Assembly: GCF_900113875.1 (NCBI RefSeq)
Contig: NZ_FORA01000001.1
Coordinates: 1 to 64,000, forward strand
Source: Jannaschia pohangensis
Lineage (GTDB): Bacteria > Pseudomonadota > Alphaproteobacteria > Rhodobacterales > Rhodobacteraceae
Direction of reading: 5' to 3'
Length of the DNA stretch: 64,000 nucleotides
The position numbers and the translations under genes are program-made. Shown piece after piece: positions 46,878 to 55,542 of this stretch. Below the pieces are notes generated by a model. It saw only the letters and a program-made list of their open reading frames with translations, ran no database searches and had not been told where the DNA came from. Each line of letters starts with the position of its first letter. Position 1 is the first letter of the stretch.

Positions 46878-47531
46878 TCAGCGCGACGTTTCCGTCAGGC
46901 GGCGGGCGACGTAGTCCCGCACATCGCCGATCATCGGGTCCATGTAGGGGTCTTCGAAGAAATGGCCCGCACCTTCCATTTCGGTATGCGTGATGGTGAT
47001 GCCCTTCTGTTCGTGCAGCTTGGCCACCAGCGCGCGGGTATCGGTCGGCGGGGCAACGCGGTCATTTGCGCCGTTGATGATCAGACCGCTGGCCGGGCAA
47101 GGGGCGAGGAAGCTGAAATCGTAGCGGTCGGCCGGCGGCGAGACCGAGATGAAGCCGGTGATCTCGGGGCGGCGCATCAGAAGCTGCATGCCGATCCAGG
47201 CCCCGAACGAGAATCCGGCGACCCAGCAGTGCTTAGCATTGGGGTTCATCGCCTGAAGATAGTCAAGCGCGCTGGCCGCATCCGAAAGCTCGCCGATGCC
47301 CTGATCATATTCGCCCTGCGACCGGCCCACGCCCCGGAAGTTGAAGCGCAGGACCGTGAACCCCAGTTCCAGAAACGCATAGTGCAGGTTGTAGACGACC
47401 CGGTTATTCATCGTCCCGCCGAATTGCGGGTGCGGGTGCAGGATGATCGCGATCGGCGCGTCCTTGACCTTCTGGGGATGATAGCGGCCCTCGAGGCGGC
47501 CTTCGGGGCCGGGGAAGATCACTTCGGGCAT
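46878..47531 (-). CDS. Alpha/beta hydrolase
   Basis: A 217-residue serine hydrolase-fold protein. HPHPQFGGTMNNRVV near residue 32 is the oxyanion region typical of YfhR-like/CocE-like small hydrolases. The nucleophile elbow is VAGFSFGAWIG near residue 103, the Asp lies in GANDRVAPP and the His in EGAGHFFEDPY. Start 47531 has GGAGCG in front. Substrate unknown. It is divergent from iscR. Confidence 0.82.
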   Translation of the reverse strand: MPEVIFPGPEGRLEGRYHPQKVKDAPIAIILHPHPQFGGTMNNRVVYNLHYAFLELGFTVLRFNFRGVGRSQGEYDQGIGELSDAASALDYLQAMNPNAKHCWVAGFSFGAWIGMQLLMRRPEITGFISVSPPADRYDFSFLAPCPASGLIINGANDRVAPPTDTRALVAKLHEQKGITITHTEMEGAGHFFEDPYMDPMIGDVRDYVARRLTETSR

Positions 47532-47663
47532 GGTCGCTCCTTCGTCTGACGCGCGAGTTGACGGCGGAACGGGCCAGGGGGTAGTCCCCGTCAACCAGTC
47601 GTCCCTGTCGCCGGTGTCAGCAGGTATGCCAGACAGGCAGGGGCGTCAATCGGAGGGGGCGTC

Positions 47664-48122
47664 ATGAAGCTGAGTACCAAGGGTCGCTATGCGATGGTCG
47701 CGCTCGCCGATCTGGCGCAGCAGCAGGCGGGGACGACCACCTCGCTGGCCGAAATCTCTCGCAGGCAGGATATCTCGCTCCCCTACCTGGAGCAGTTGTT
47801 CGTCAAATTGCGCCGCGCCGGCATGGTCGAGAGCGTGCGGGGCCCGGGGGGCGGCTATCGCCTGGCCCGTTCGCCCTCGGACATCCGTGTGTCGGACGTG
47901 CTGGAAGCCGTCGATGAGACGGTCAGCGCCATGCACACCGGCGCTGCCGCATCCGGAGGCCTGTCGGGCAGCCGGGCGCAGTCAATGACGAACCGTCTGT
48001 GGGAATCGCTGTCGGCGCATGTCTATGTGTTTCTCCACCAGACGCGGTTGTCCGATGTGGTCCAGAACGAGTTGACGCCCTGTCCGGCGGTGCCCTCCCT
48101 GTTCCAGGTCGTCGACGAATAG
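47664..48122 (+). CDS. iscR: Rrf2-family Fe-S regulator IscR (single-cysteine type)
   Basis: A 152-residue winged-helix regulator: MKLSTKGRYAMVALADLA, SLAEISRRQDISLPYLEQLFVKLRRAGMVESVRGPGGGYRLAR. Classical IscR uses three Cys and one His to hold [2Fe-2S]; here there is only one Cys (TPCPAVPS near residue 142), as described for Rhodobacter sphaeroides IscR. It heads the SUF operon and probably represses it when clusters are abundant. The stop is followed at once by a hairpin-plus-box element. Confidence 0.9.
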   Translation: MKLSTKGRYAMVALADLAQQQAGTTTSLAEISRRQDISLPYLEQLFVKLRRAGMVESVRGPGGGYRLARSPSDIRVSDVLEAVDETVSAMHTGAAASGGLSGSRAQSMTNRLWESLSAHVYVFLHQTRLSDVVQNELTPCPAVPSLFQVVDE

Positions 48123-48124
48123 GA

Positions 48125-48170
48125 CGCGGTTTCGCGCTGCCGCGCGAGAGTATTTGCAAAAGCAGAGAAG
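48125..48170 (+). repeat. Hairpin plus GAGTATTTG box between iscR and the desulfurase gene
   Basis: CGCGG and CCGCG arms (48125-48144) are followed by GAGTATTTGCAAAAGCAGAG (48148-48167) and AAG. The AGAAGGGGG at its end also provides the ribosome binding site for the gene at 48179. It may attenuate or process the operon mRNA so that iscR and the suf genes are made at different levels. Confidence 0.6.
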
Positions 48171-48178
48171 GGGGCCGG

Positions 48179-49216
48179 ATGCCCGAACGGGTCTATCTCG
48201 ACTGGAACGCGACGGCGCCTGTGCGCAGGGAAGCCCGGGACGCGATGATTGCCGCCATGGACGTGGTCGGCAACCCGTCGTCGGTGCACGGCGAGGGGCG
48301 CGCGGCCAAGGCCCTGGTGGAACGGTCGCGCGCCGAGGTCGCGACGGCCATGGGGGCCTCTGCGTCGGACGTCGTCTTCGTGTCGGGTGCCACCGAGGGC
48401 GCGGCCCTGGCCATGGCGGGGCGCGGCCTTGCCACATCTGCCATGGAGCATGACGCCGTCGCGGCCTGGGGCGACGGGTCGCTTGCCGTCGATGCGCGGG
48501 GGCAGGTCGCGGTGTCCGACCCCTCCGGCAGCGCGCTGCAACTGGCCAACTCGGAAACCGGGATCTTGCAGGACCTGCCTGCGGGCCTTGCGCTGAGCGA
48601 CATGACCCAGGCCTTTGGGAAGATGCCACTGGCCTTCGACTGGTCCGGAGTCGAGATGGCGTTGGTCTCCGCGCATAAACTGGGCGGGCCCAAGGGTATC
48701 GGCGCGCTGGTGATCCGACGGGGCCTGGACGTCGTAAGTCAGATAAGGGGCGGAGGGCAGGAGATGGGGCGACGGTCCGGCACCGAAAACATTATCGGCA
48801 TCGCGGGCTTCGGTGCGGCCGCCACCGCAGCGGCGCAAGATCTGGAGGCCGGAGTGTGGGACCGGGTTGCGCAACTTAGAACTTTTCTAGAAACAAGTCT
48901 TGAGGGCGCGGACAATCCGACTATTTTAGTCGGAAAGGAATCGAAGCGCTTGCCGAACACGTCCTGCCTCATCACCCCCGGGTGGAAGGGCGAGACACAG
49001 GTGATGGCCCTCGATCTGGCGGGATTCGCGGTCAGCGCGGGCTCTGCCTGCAGCTCGGGCAAGGTTCGCGCAAGCGCCGTGCTGACGGCAATGGGATACG
49101 GTCCGGGCGAGGCCGACTGCGCGATCCGCGTCAGTCTGGGGCCGGACACGACGCAAACACAGGTGGCCCGGTTCGTGGAAACGTTCCGCCGCCTGAGGGA
49201 CAGGAGACGGGCATGA
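48179..49216 (+). CDS. Class V cysteine desulfurase (NifS/IscS-like)
   Basis: A 345-residue PLP enzyme, shorter than typical IscS (about 400). It begins [19 protein letters not shown]. The Schiff-base Lys is in [15 protein letters not shown] near residue 166, and the active Cys loop is [16 protein letters not shown] near 285. It is one of two desulfurases in the operon. A patch at 48875-48945 uses codons rare in this genome (AGA, CTA, ACA, AGT, TTA) and holds a perfect hairpin CCGACTA-TTT-TAGTCGG. It overlaps sufB by ATGA. Confidence 0.87.
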   Translation: MPERVYLDWNATAPVRREARDAMIAAMDVVGNPSSVHGEGRAAKALVERSRAEVATAMGASASDVVFVSGATEGAALAMAGRGLATSAMEHDAVAAWGDGSLAVDARGQVAVSDPSGSALQLANSETGILQDLPAGLALSDMTQAFGKMPLAFDWSGVEMALVSAHKLGGPKGIGALVIRRGLDVVSQIRGGGQEMGRRSGTENIIGIAGFGAAATAAAQDLEAGVWDRVAQLRTFLETSLEGADNPTILVGKESKRLPNTSCLITPGWKGETQVMALDLAGFAVSAGSACSSGKVRASAVLTAMGYGPGEADCAIRVSLGPDTTQTQVARFVETFRRLRDRRRA

Positions 49217-50754
49217 CGGCTTTGGATGATGTGCAGGTCAAGGATGGCGTCGCACCGGACGTGCGCGTGAAAGATGGCGTCGACGCCGAAACCGTCGAGG
49301 CGGTCAAGGGCCTGTCGGGCACCTACAAGCACGGCTGGAACACCGAGATCGAGATGGAGTACGCCCCCAAGGGCCTCTCCGAGGATATCGTCCGCCTGAT
49401 TTCCGAAAAGAACAACGAACCCGCCTGGATGCTGGAATGGCGGCTGGATGCCTATCGCCGCTGGCTCAAGCTGGAAGAGCCGACTTGGGCCATGGTCGAC
49501 TATCCCAAGATCGACTTTCAGGATCAGTATTATTACGCCCGCCCGGCCAGCATGGCGGTCAAGCCCAAGTCCCTGGATGAGGTCGACCCGAAGCTGTTGG
49601 AAACCTACAAGAAACTCGGAATCCCGTTGAAGGAGCAGGCGCTTCTGGCGGGGGTGGAGCCCGCGGCAGAGGACCGGAAGGTCGCGGTGGACGCCGTATT
49701 CGACTCCGTCTCGGTCGGCACGACCTTCAAGGCGGAGCTGGCCAAGGCCGGTGTCATCTTCTGCTCGATCTCCGAGGCCATTCAGGACCACCCGGATCTG
49801 GTCAAGAAATACCTCGGCTCGGTCATTCCGGCGTCGGACAACTACTATGCCACGCTGAACGCGGCGGTGTTTTCCGACGGCAGCTTCGTCTACATCCCCA
49901 AGGGCGTGCGTTGCCCGATGGAGCTGTCGACGTACTTCCGCATCAACGCCGAGAATACGGGCCAGTTCGAACGAACGCTCATCATCGCGGACGAAGGCAG
50001 CTACGTCAGCTACCTCGAAGGCTGCACCGCGCCCAAGCGCGACGTGGCCCAACTGCACGCGGCCTGTGTCGAGCTGGTCCTGCTCGACGATGCGGAGATC
50101 AAGTATTCCACCGTGCAGAACTGGTATCCGGGCGACGAGAACGGCAAGGGCGGCATCTACAACTTCGTCACCAAGCGCGCCGATTGCCGGGGGGCGCGGT
50201 CCAAGGTGATGTGGACGCAGGTCGAAACCGGGTCGGCGGTGACGTGGAAATACCCGTCCTGCATCCTGCGCGGCGACGATTCACAGGGCGAATTTTACTC
50301 CATCGCCATCGCCAATAACATGCAGCAGGCCGACACCGGGACGAAGATGATCCACCTGGGCAAGAATACCAAGTCGCGGATCGTCTCCAAGGGCATTTCG
50401 GCGGGCAAGGCGCAGAATACCTATCGCGGCCTCGTGTCGATGCACCCGAAAGCCAAGAATTCGCGCAACTATACCCAGTGCGACAGCCTTCTGATCGGCG
50501 ACAAATGCGGGGCGCACACGGTTCCGTATATCGAGGTGAAAAACAACTCCTCCCGCGTGGAACACGAGGCGACGACCTCCAAGGTGGACGACGATCAGCT
50601 GTTCTACTGCCGCTCGCGCGGGATGGACGAGGAAGAGGCCGTGGCCCTGGTGGTGAACGGGTTCTGCAAGGAAGTGCTGCAAGCGCTGCCGATGGAGTTC
50701 GCGATGGAAGCGCAGGCGCTGGTGGCGATCTCGCTGGAGGGGTCGGTGGGGTGA
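49213..50754 (+). CDS. sufB: Fe-S cluster assembly scaffold SufB
   Basis: A 513-residue SufB, the main scaffold subunit of the SufBC2D complex. Start 49213 overlaps the desulfurase stop. Conserved regions: [11 protein letters not shown]-like N-terminus (reads [17 protein letters not shown]), [19 protein letters not shown], and the cluster-coordinating area RAGVKCGAHT-like (reads [20 protein letters not shown]). The end [19 protein letters not shown] is canonical. It takes persulfide sulfur from SufS and builds the nascent cluster. Confidence 0.95.
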   Translation: MTALDDVQVKDGVAPDVRVKDGVDAETVEAVKGLSGTYKHGWNTEIEMEYAPKGLSEDIVRLISEKNNEPAWMLEWRLDAYRRWLKLEEPTWAMVDYPKIDFQDQYYYARPASMAVKPKSLDEVDPKLLETYKKLGIPLKEQALLAGVEPAAEDRKVAVDAVFDSVSVGTTFKAELAKAGVIFCSISEAIQDHPDLVKKYLGSVIPASDNYYATLNAAVFSDGSFVYIPKGVRCPMELSTYFRINAENTGQFERTLIIADEGSYVSYLEGCTAPKRDVAQLHAACVELVLLDDAEIKYSTVQNWYPGDENGKGGIYNFVTKRADCRGARSKVMWTQVETGSAVTWKYPSCILRGDDSQGEFYSIAIANNMQQADTGTKMIHLGKNTKSRIVSKGISAGKAQNTYRGLVSMHPKAKNSRNYTQCDSLLIGDKCGAHTVPYIEVKNNSSRVEHEATTSKVDDDQLFYCRSRGMDEEEAVALVVNGFCKEVLQALPMEFAMEAQALVAISLEGSVG

Positions 50755-50844
50755 AGTTTCTTTGCGCCTCGCAAGACGCTGACAAGGAAAGACAATGTTG
50801 ATGAGGGGCATGGCCAACGATCTTGTTCAGCCGATACCCGGAAC

Positions 50845-51216
50845 GTGGTCGGGTGGCGGCCGGTGAAGCGGGCGCCGTTCACGATCCCCGGTCCGCTGGA
50901 GGTGTTGCGGGTTCTGCCGAAGGTGGGTCTGCACCTTCTGCTGCCGGCGATGGTTCTGGGTGCCGTGTTCGGAAGCCTGTTCGATCTGCTCATGACCCAC
51001 AGCGGCTATCCCGTTGCCCTGGCGGGACTGGTGCTCGGGCCCGTCGTGTTTGCCTTTGCGATCAATGGCATCACCCGCGCGGACGAGGCCTATGCCGAAA
51101 AGATGGCGGCCTATGCGGAAAGCTACCGCAAGGCCGAAAACGCAAAACGCACGATTGCCGCACAGGAACGCGGCGATCTGGTTCAGTTGGAAGAACATCG
51201 CGCCCGGCGGCGCTGA
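50845..51216 (+). CDS. Small membrane protein with coiled coil, between sufB and sufC
   Basis: About 123 residues from a GTG at 50845; the exact start is uncertain and no ATG is available. Two hydrophobic helices (residues 22-45 and 55-75) precede a basic, charged helical tail (EAYAEKMAAYAESYRKAENAKRTIAAQER). It ends 13 bases before sufC. Its place inside the suf operon suggests a link to cluster assembly at the membrane, but no function is known to me. Confidence 0.6.
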   Translation: MVGWRPVKRAPFTIPGPLEVLRVLPKVGLHLLLPAMVLGAVFGSLFDLLMTHSGYPVALAGLVLGPVVFAFAINGITRADEAYAEKMAAYAESYRKAENAKRTIAAQERGDLVQLEEHRARRR

Positions 51217-51229
51217 CGAGGAAAAGAAA

Positions 51230-51985
51230 ATGCTGAAGATCAAAGACCTGCACGTAAAGCTCGAAGACGAAGACAAGCAGATCCTGAAGGGGATCGACCT
51301 GGAGGTGCCCGCCGGCGAAGTGCATGCGATCATGGGGCCGAACGGGTCGGGCAAGTCGACGCTCTCCTATGTCCTGTCGGGCCGGGACGGGTACGAGGTG
51401 ACCGAAGGCACGGCGCATCTGGGCGAGCATGACCTGCTGGATATGGAGCCCGAAGAGCGCGCCGCCGCCGGCCTGTTCCTCGCATTCCAGTATCCCGTGG
51501 AAATCCCCGGTGTTGGCAACATGACCTTCCTGCGCACCGCCGTGAACGCGCAGCGCAAGGCACGGGGCGAGGAGGAGCTGTCGGCCGGTGACTTCCTCAA
51601 GATCGTGCGCGCCAAGGCGAAAGACCTCAAGATCGACGCCGAGATGCTAAAGCGTCCGGTCAATGTCGGATTCTCGGGCGGCGAAAAGAAGCGCAACGAG
51701 ATCCTGCAGATGGCGATGCTGGAGCCAAAAATGTGCATCCTCGACGAGACGGACTCGGGCCTCGACGTCGATGCGATGAAGTTGGTGTCCGACGGCGTGA
51801 ACGCGCTGCGTTCCCCCGACCGCGGGTTCCTTGTCATCACGCATTATCAGCGGCTTCTCGACCACATCAAACCGGATGTCGTGCACATCATGGCGGATGG
51901 TCGGATCATCAAATCCGGCGGGCCGGAGCTGGCTCTGGAAGTCGAGACCAACGGCTATGCCGACCTGCTGGAAGGGGCGGCCTGA
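51230..51985 (+). CDS. sufC: Fe-S cluster assembly ATPase SufC
   Basis: A 251-residue ABC-type ATPase of the SUF complex. Walker A is IMGPNGSGKSTLSYVLSG near residue 34, the signature is VGFSGGEKKRNEILQMA near 145, Walker B is MCILDETDSGLDVD, and the His switch is VITHYQRLL. ATP hydrolysis drives conformational change of SufBD. It is followed directly by sufD (TGATG). Confidence 0.96.
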   Translation: MLKIKDLHVKLEDEDKQILKGIDLEVPAGEVHAIMGPNGSGKSTLSYVLSGRDGYEVTEGTAHLGEHDLLDMEPEERAAAGLFLAFQYPVEIPGVGNMTFLRTAVNAQRKARGEEELSAGDFLKIVRAKAKDLKIDAEMLKRPVNVGFSGGEKKRNEILQMAMLEPKMCILDETDSGLDVDAMKLVSDGVNALRSPDRGFLVITHYQRLLDHIKPDVVHIMADGRIIKSGGPELALEVETNGYADLLEGAA

Positions 51986-53238
51986 TGGTGGCCGACCCGA
52001 AGAAAAACGCGACCGATGAACGGCTTGCCAGCCTGACCCTGCCGCAAGAAAGTGGCTGGCTTGGCAGCGCGCGTCAGAATGCCCTTGCCCGGGTCAAGGC
52101 GACCGGCCTGCCGGGACGGCGCGACGAATACTGGCGCTATACCAACCCGGCGGCCCTGGTTCAGGCCGATCCTGGAACGACCGTCGGCACACCTCAGGCG
52201 GATCCATTCGACGCGATCGAGGCCGTTGTGATCATGGTCGAGGACGACAGGGTCACGCTGACCGAAGACCTGCCTGAAGGTCTTGAAATCATGCGTCTTT
52301 CAGATGCCGGAAAGGCGGACATACATTGGGCGCGCGATATCTATGGCGTGCTAGAAATGCGGGGGTCCGGGCCGGTGCCGCGGCCCTTGGCCATGCTCAA
52401 CACCGCATTCGCGACCGACGGTGTCGTGATCCGCGCGACGGGCAAGATCGCGCGTCCCGTCCACATCCGCACCGTCGGGAAGGGTGACCTGATCCTGCAT
52501 CACGTCGTCCGGGTCGAGGCCGGGGCATCGCTGACCCTCCTGAAATCCGGCACCAGCGGCGCTCGCGCCAATACCGTGACCGAGGTCGATATCGGCGAAG
52601 GCGGCGCGTTGCATCACCTGCGCATCCAGGGCCCCGATCATCACCGGCACGTCAACACCCATGTCTTCGTCCGTCAGGCGGCAGAGACCACGTTCAAGTC
52701 GTTCACCCTGTCTGCAAATGGTCAGATGACGCGCAACGAGGCGGTGATCGAGCTGACCGGCGACAATGCCGTGAGCACGACCGCCTGCGCGGCCTTCGGC
52801 AAGGGCGACTTTCATCACGATGACACGGTTTTCGTCACCCATGACGCTGTGAATTGCCAAAGCCGCCAGGTCTTCAAGAAGGTCCTGCGCGACGGGGCGA
52901 CCGGCGTGTTCCAGGGCAAGATCCTTGTCAAGGAAGGCGCGCAGAAAACAGACGGTTACCAGATCAGCCAGGCCCTCCTGCTGGACGATGACAGCCAGTT
53001 TCTCGCCAAGCCCGAGCTGGAGATCTATGCCGATGACGTGGCCTGTTCGCACGGCTCCACCACCGGGGCCATCGACGAGACGGCGCTGTTCTACCTGCGC
53101 TCGCGCGGTGTGCCCAAGCGGGTCGCGACCGATCTGCTGGTGCTGAGTTTCCTTGCCGAAGCGGTCGAGGAGATCGAGGATGACGGCCTCAGGGAACACG
53201 TCGGAGCTTGCCTCGCCGACTGGCTGTCGCAGGGCTGA
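51985..53238 (+). CDS. sufD: Fe-S cluster assembly protein SufD
   Basis: A 417-residue SufD. The N-terminal segment contains ALARVKATGLPGRRDEYWRYTNPAAL, and the C-terminal half shows the beta-helix pattern and conserved end ISQALLLDDDSQFLAKPELEIYADDVACSHGSTTGAIDETALFYLRSRG. The His needed for cluster transfer (CSHGSTTG) is present. It pairs with SufB. It overlaps sufC by one base and the Yip1-like gene follows within two bases. Confidence 0.95.
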   Translation: MVADPKKNATDERLASLTLPQESGWLGSARQNALARVKATGLPGRRDEYWRYTNPAALVQADPGTTVGTPQADPFDAIEAVVIMVEDDRVTLTEDLPEGLEIMRLSDAGKADIHWARDIYGVLEMRGSGPVPRPLAMLNTAFATDGVVIRATGKIARPVHIRTVGKGDLILHHVVRVEAGASLTLLKSGTSGARANTVTEVDIGEGGALHHLRIQGPDHHRHVNTHVFVRQAAETTFKSFTLSANGQMTRNEAVIELTGDNAVSTTACAAFGKGDFHHDDTVFVTHDAVNCQSRQVFKKVLRDGATGVFQGKILVKEGAQKTDGYQISQALLLDDDSQFLAKPELEIYADDVACSHGSTTGAIDETALFYLRSRGVPKRVATDLLVLSFLAEAVEEIEDDGLREHVGACLADWLSQG

Positions 53239-53239
53239 C

Positions 53240-53794
53240 GTGTCTGTCACCCGCGACATTCCCCGGGCGTGGCTCCGGCCCCGTGCCGTGATGGTGGGGC
53301 GCCTCGCGCAGGGCGTGGATGAGCGTATCGCTTTCGTCTACCTCGCCGTCGCCTCAGTCCTGGGGTTCGTCGCGCAATTGCCGCGCCTCGTCCGCGCCTC
53401 CCGCGCCTCCGATCCGGAATTCGAAGCGGCGATCCTGTCGGAGGCCGAGCGTGTCGGCGTCGCCATCCCCGCCGATCTGGTCGATGCGAAATTCGAGGCG
53501 CTCTTCTCGGGCGCAATCATGGGCTGGATCTTCATCGTCCCGGTTTTTCTCTATATTCTGGCGTTCCTGTCGCATCAGATCGCGCGTCTCTTCGGCGGTC
53601 GTGGCACCGGCCTGCGCGCCCGTGTCGCGTTGTTCTGGTCCGTCCTCGCCGTCACACCTGCCATGTTGCTCTTGGGTCTGACGTCCGGTTTCATCGGGGC
53701 GGGCCCGGCCCAAACCCTGGTCGGCACTGTCGCGATCTGTGCCTTCATCTGGATCTGGCTCAATTCCCTTTACGTCGCGGAGACGCCCGAATGA
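53240..53794 (+). CDS. Yip1-domain membrane protein
   Basis: A 184-residue inner-membrane protein started at GTG 53240, two bases past sufD. Four to five helices follow an amphipathic N-terminus (RPRAVMVGRLAQGVDERIAFVYLAVAS). The pattern GWIFIVPVFLYILAFLSHQIARLFGG fits the Yip1 family. The stop overlaps the sufS start (ATGA), so it is translated with the SUF genes. Role in Fe-S assembly is not known. Confidence 0.75.
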   Translation: MSVTRDIPRAWLRPRAVMVGRLAQGVDERIAFVYLAVASVLGFVAQLPRLVRASRASDPEFEAAILSEAERVGVAIPADLVDAKFEALFSGAIMGWIFIVPVFLYILAFLSHQIARLFGGRGTGLRARVALFWSVLAVTPAMLLLGLTSGFIGAGPAQTLVGTVAICAFIWIWLNSLYVAETPE

Positions 53795-55011
53795 TTGATG
53801 TGGATGCCATCCGCGCGCAGTTCCCGATCTTGTCCCGGCAGGTGAACGGCAGGCCGCTTGTCTATCTCGACAACGGGGCATCGGCGCAGAAACCGCAGGT
53901 CGTTCTCGATACGATCCAGCGCGCCTATGGCCATGAATATGCAAATGTTCACCGGGGCTTGCACACGCTTTCGACCATCTCGACCGACAATTACGAGGCC
54001 GTCCGCGGCACCGTCGCCCGCTTCCTGAATGCGCCGAGCGAGGATCACATTGTCTTCACCTCCGGCACGACCGAGGCGATGAACCTGATCAGCTATGGGT
54101 GGGCCGCCCCGCGCCTTCAGGCGGGCGACGAGATCATCCTGTCGATCATGGAGCATCACGCCAATATCGTGCCGTGGCATTTCCTGCGCGAACGGCTTGG
54201 GGTGAAACTGGTCTGGGTCGATACGGATGTGAACGGTGATCTTGATCCGCAGGCCGTTCTGGATGCCATCACCGACCGCACCCGAATGATAGCGATTACG
54301 CATCTTTCCAATGTCTTGGGAACCGTTGTTGATGTGAAAACCATCTGCGTCGGCGCGCGGGCCAAGGGTATTCCCGTGGTCGTCGACGGCTCGCAGGCGG
54401 CGGTTCACATGCCGGTCGATGTGGCGGATCTCGGCTGTGATTTCTATGCGATCACGGGGCACAAGCTCTATGGCCCGTCCGGCTCCGGCGCGGTCTATAT
54501 CCGACCCGAACGCATGGCCGAGATGCAGCCTTTCATGGGTGGGGGCGACATGATCCGCGACGTGGGCCGCGATACCATTACCTGGAATGACCCGCCCATG
54601 AAGTTCGAGGCCGGAACGCCCGGCATCGTTCAGACCATCGGTCTGGGCGCGGCGCTCGAGTGGATGATGGACCTTGGCATGGACAACATCGCCGCCCATG
54701 AGACGGCGCTGCGCGACTATGCGCGTGACCGGCTGGCGGGTCTCAACTGGCTGAATGTGCAGGGACAATCGGCAACCAAGGCCGCGATCTTCAGCTTCAC
54801 GCTCGACGGCGCGGCCCATGCGCACGACATCTCGACCGTGCTCGACAAGAAAGGCGTGGCCGTGCGCGCGGGGCATCATTGCGCCCAACCTCTGATGCAG
54901 CATCTCGGCGTCAGCGCCACCTGCCGGGCCAGCTTTGCGGTCTACAACACCAAGGCCGAAGTCGATGTCCTGATCGACAGCCTTGAACTCTGTCACGATC
55001 TCTTTTCGTAA
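53791..55011 (+). CDS. sufS: Cysteine desulfurase SufS
   Basis: A 406-residue group II desulfurase. It starts IDVDAIRAQFPILSRQVNGRPLVYLDNGASAQKP. Catalytic Lys is in AITGHKLYGPSG near residue 225, HREL-type motif appears as ANVHRGLHTLS, and the active Cys loop is VSATCRASFAVYNTK near residue 370. It mobilises sulfur from cysteine as persulfide. No SufE or SufU partner is visible in the window; it could be encoded elsewhere. Confidence 0.95.
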   Translation: MIDVDAIRAQFPILSRQVNGRPLVYLDNGASAQKPQVVLDTIQRAYGHEYANVHRGLHTLSTISTDNYEAVRGTVARFLNAPSEDHIVFTSGTTEAMNLISYGWAAPRLQAGDEIILSIMEHHANIVPWHFLRERLGVKLVWVDTDVNGDLDPQAVLDAITDRTRMIAITHLSNVLGTVVDVKTICVGARAKGIPVVVDGSQAAVHMPVDVADLGCDFYAITGHKLYGPSGSGAVYIRPERMAEMQPFMGGGDMIRDVGRDTITWNDPPMKFEAGTPGIVQTIGLGAALEWMMDLGMDNIAAHETALRDYARDRLAGLNWLNVQGQSATKAAIFSFTLDGAAHAHDISTVLDKKGVAVRAGHHCAQPLMQHLGVSATCRASFAVYNTKAEVDVLIDSLELCHDLFS

Positions 55012-55032
55012 CAACGGCTTGACGGGCAAACT

Positions 55033-55491
55033 TCACGTAAAATCGGCCAGCGTGGCTCCGGTCACGCGCAGCAAATCCTTCGGTGCAATCGGAAAGACGT
55101 GCCGCGGCGTTCCGGCTGCGGCCCAGACCACGTCGAAGTCGATCAAACGCGGATCCATCCAGACCGGGCTTGGCGTCAAATGGCCGATGGGCGACACGCC
55201 GCCAATGGCAAAGCCGGTCGTGGCGCGGACGACGTTTGCGTCGGCGCGGGTCAGCGGCATCCCGGCCAGTCCCTGCGCCTTGACGTCATCGACCCGGTTG
55301 CCCCCTGCCGTCACGAAGAGCGCGCACCCGTTGCCCTGACCGAAAATGATCGACTTCGCGATTTGATCGAGGGTGCAGCCCACCGAAGCCGCCGCCTGTT
55401 CCGCCGTCCGGCAATCGCCGAGTTCCGCCACATCGGCGGGCAGGCCCAGGGCCTCGAGCGTTGCGATCACGCGCTTCAATGACTTGCTCAT
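55033..55491 (-). CDS. YbaK/ProX-type aminoacyl-tRNA deacylase
   Basis: A 152-residue protein of the YbaK/EbsC superfamily: RTAEQAAASVGCTLDQIAKSIIF near the start, then GNRVDDVKAQGLAG and TGFAIGGVSPIGH, the family signature. Members remove misacylated amino acids from tRNA. The conserved Lys is in IAKSIIFG. It converges with sufS and is divergent from glnE. Confidence 0.9.
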   Translation of the reverse strand: MSKSLKRVIATLEALGLPADVAELGDCRTAEQAAASVGCTLDQIAKSIIFGQGNGCALFVTAGGNRVDDVKAQGLAGMPLTRADANVVRATTGFAIGGVSPIGHLTPSPVWMDPRLIDFDVVWAAAGTPRHVFPIAPKDLLRVTGATLADFT

Positions 55492-55542
55492 GGGCCTTAT
55501 CTGCCTGTTGACGCCAAGGCTGCCAAGGGGCCATCTCGGTCA

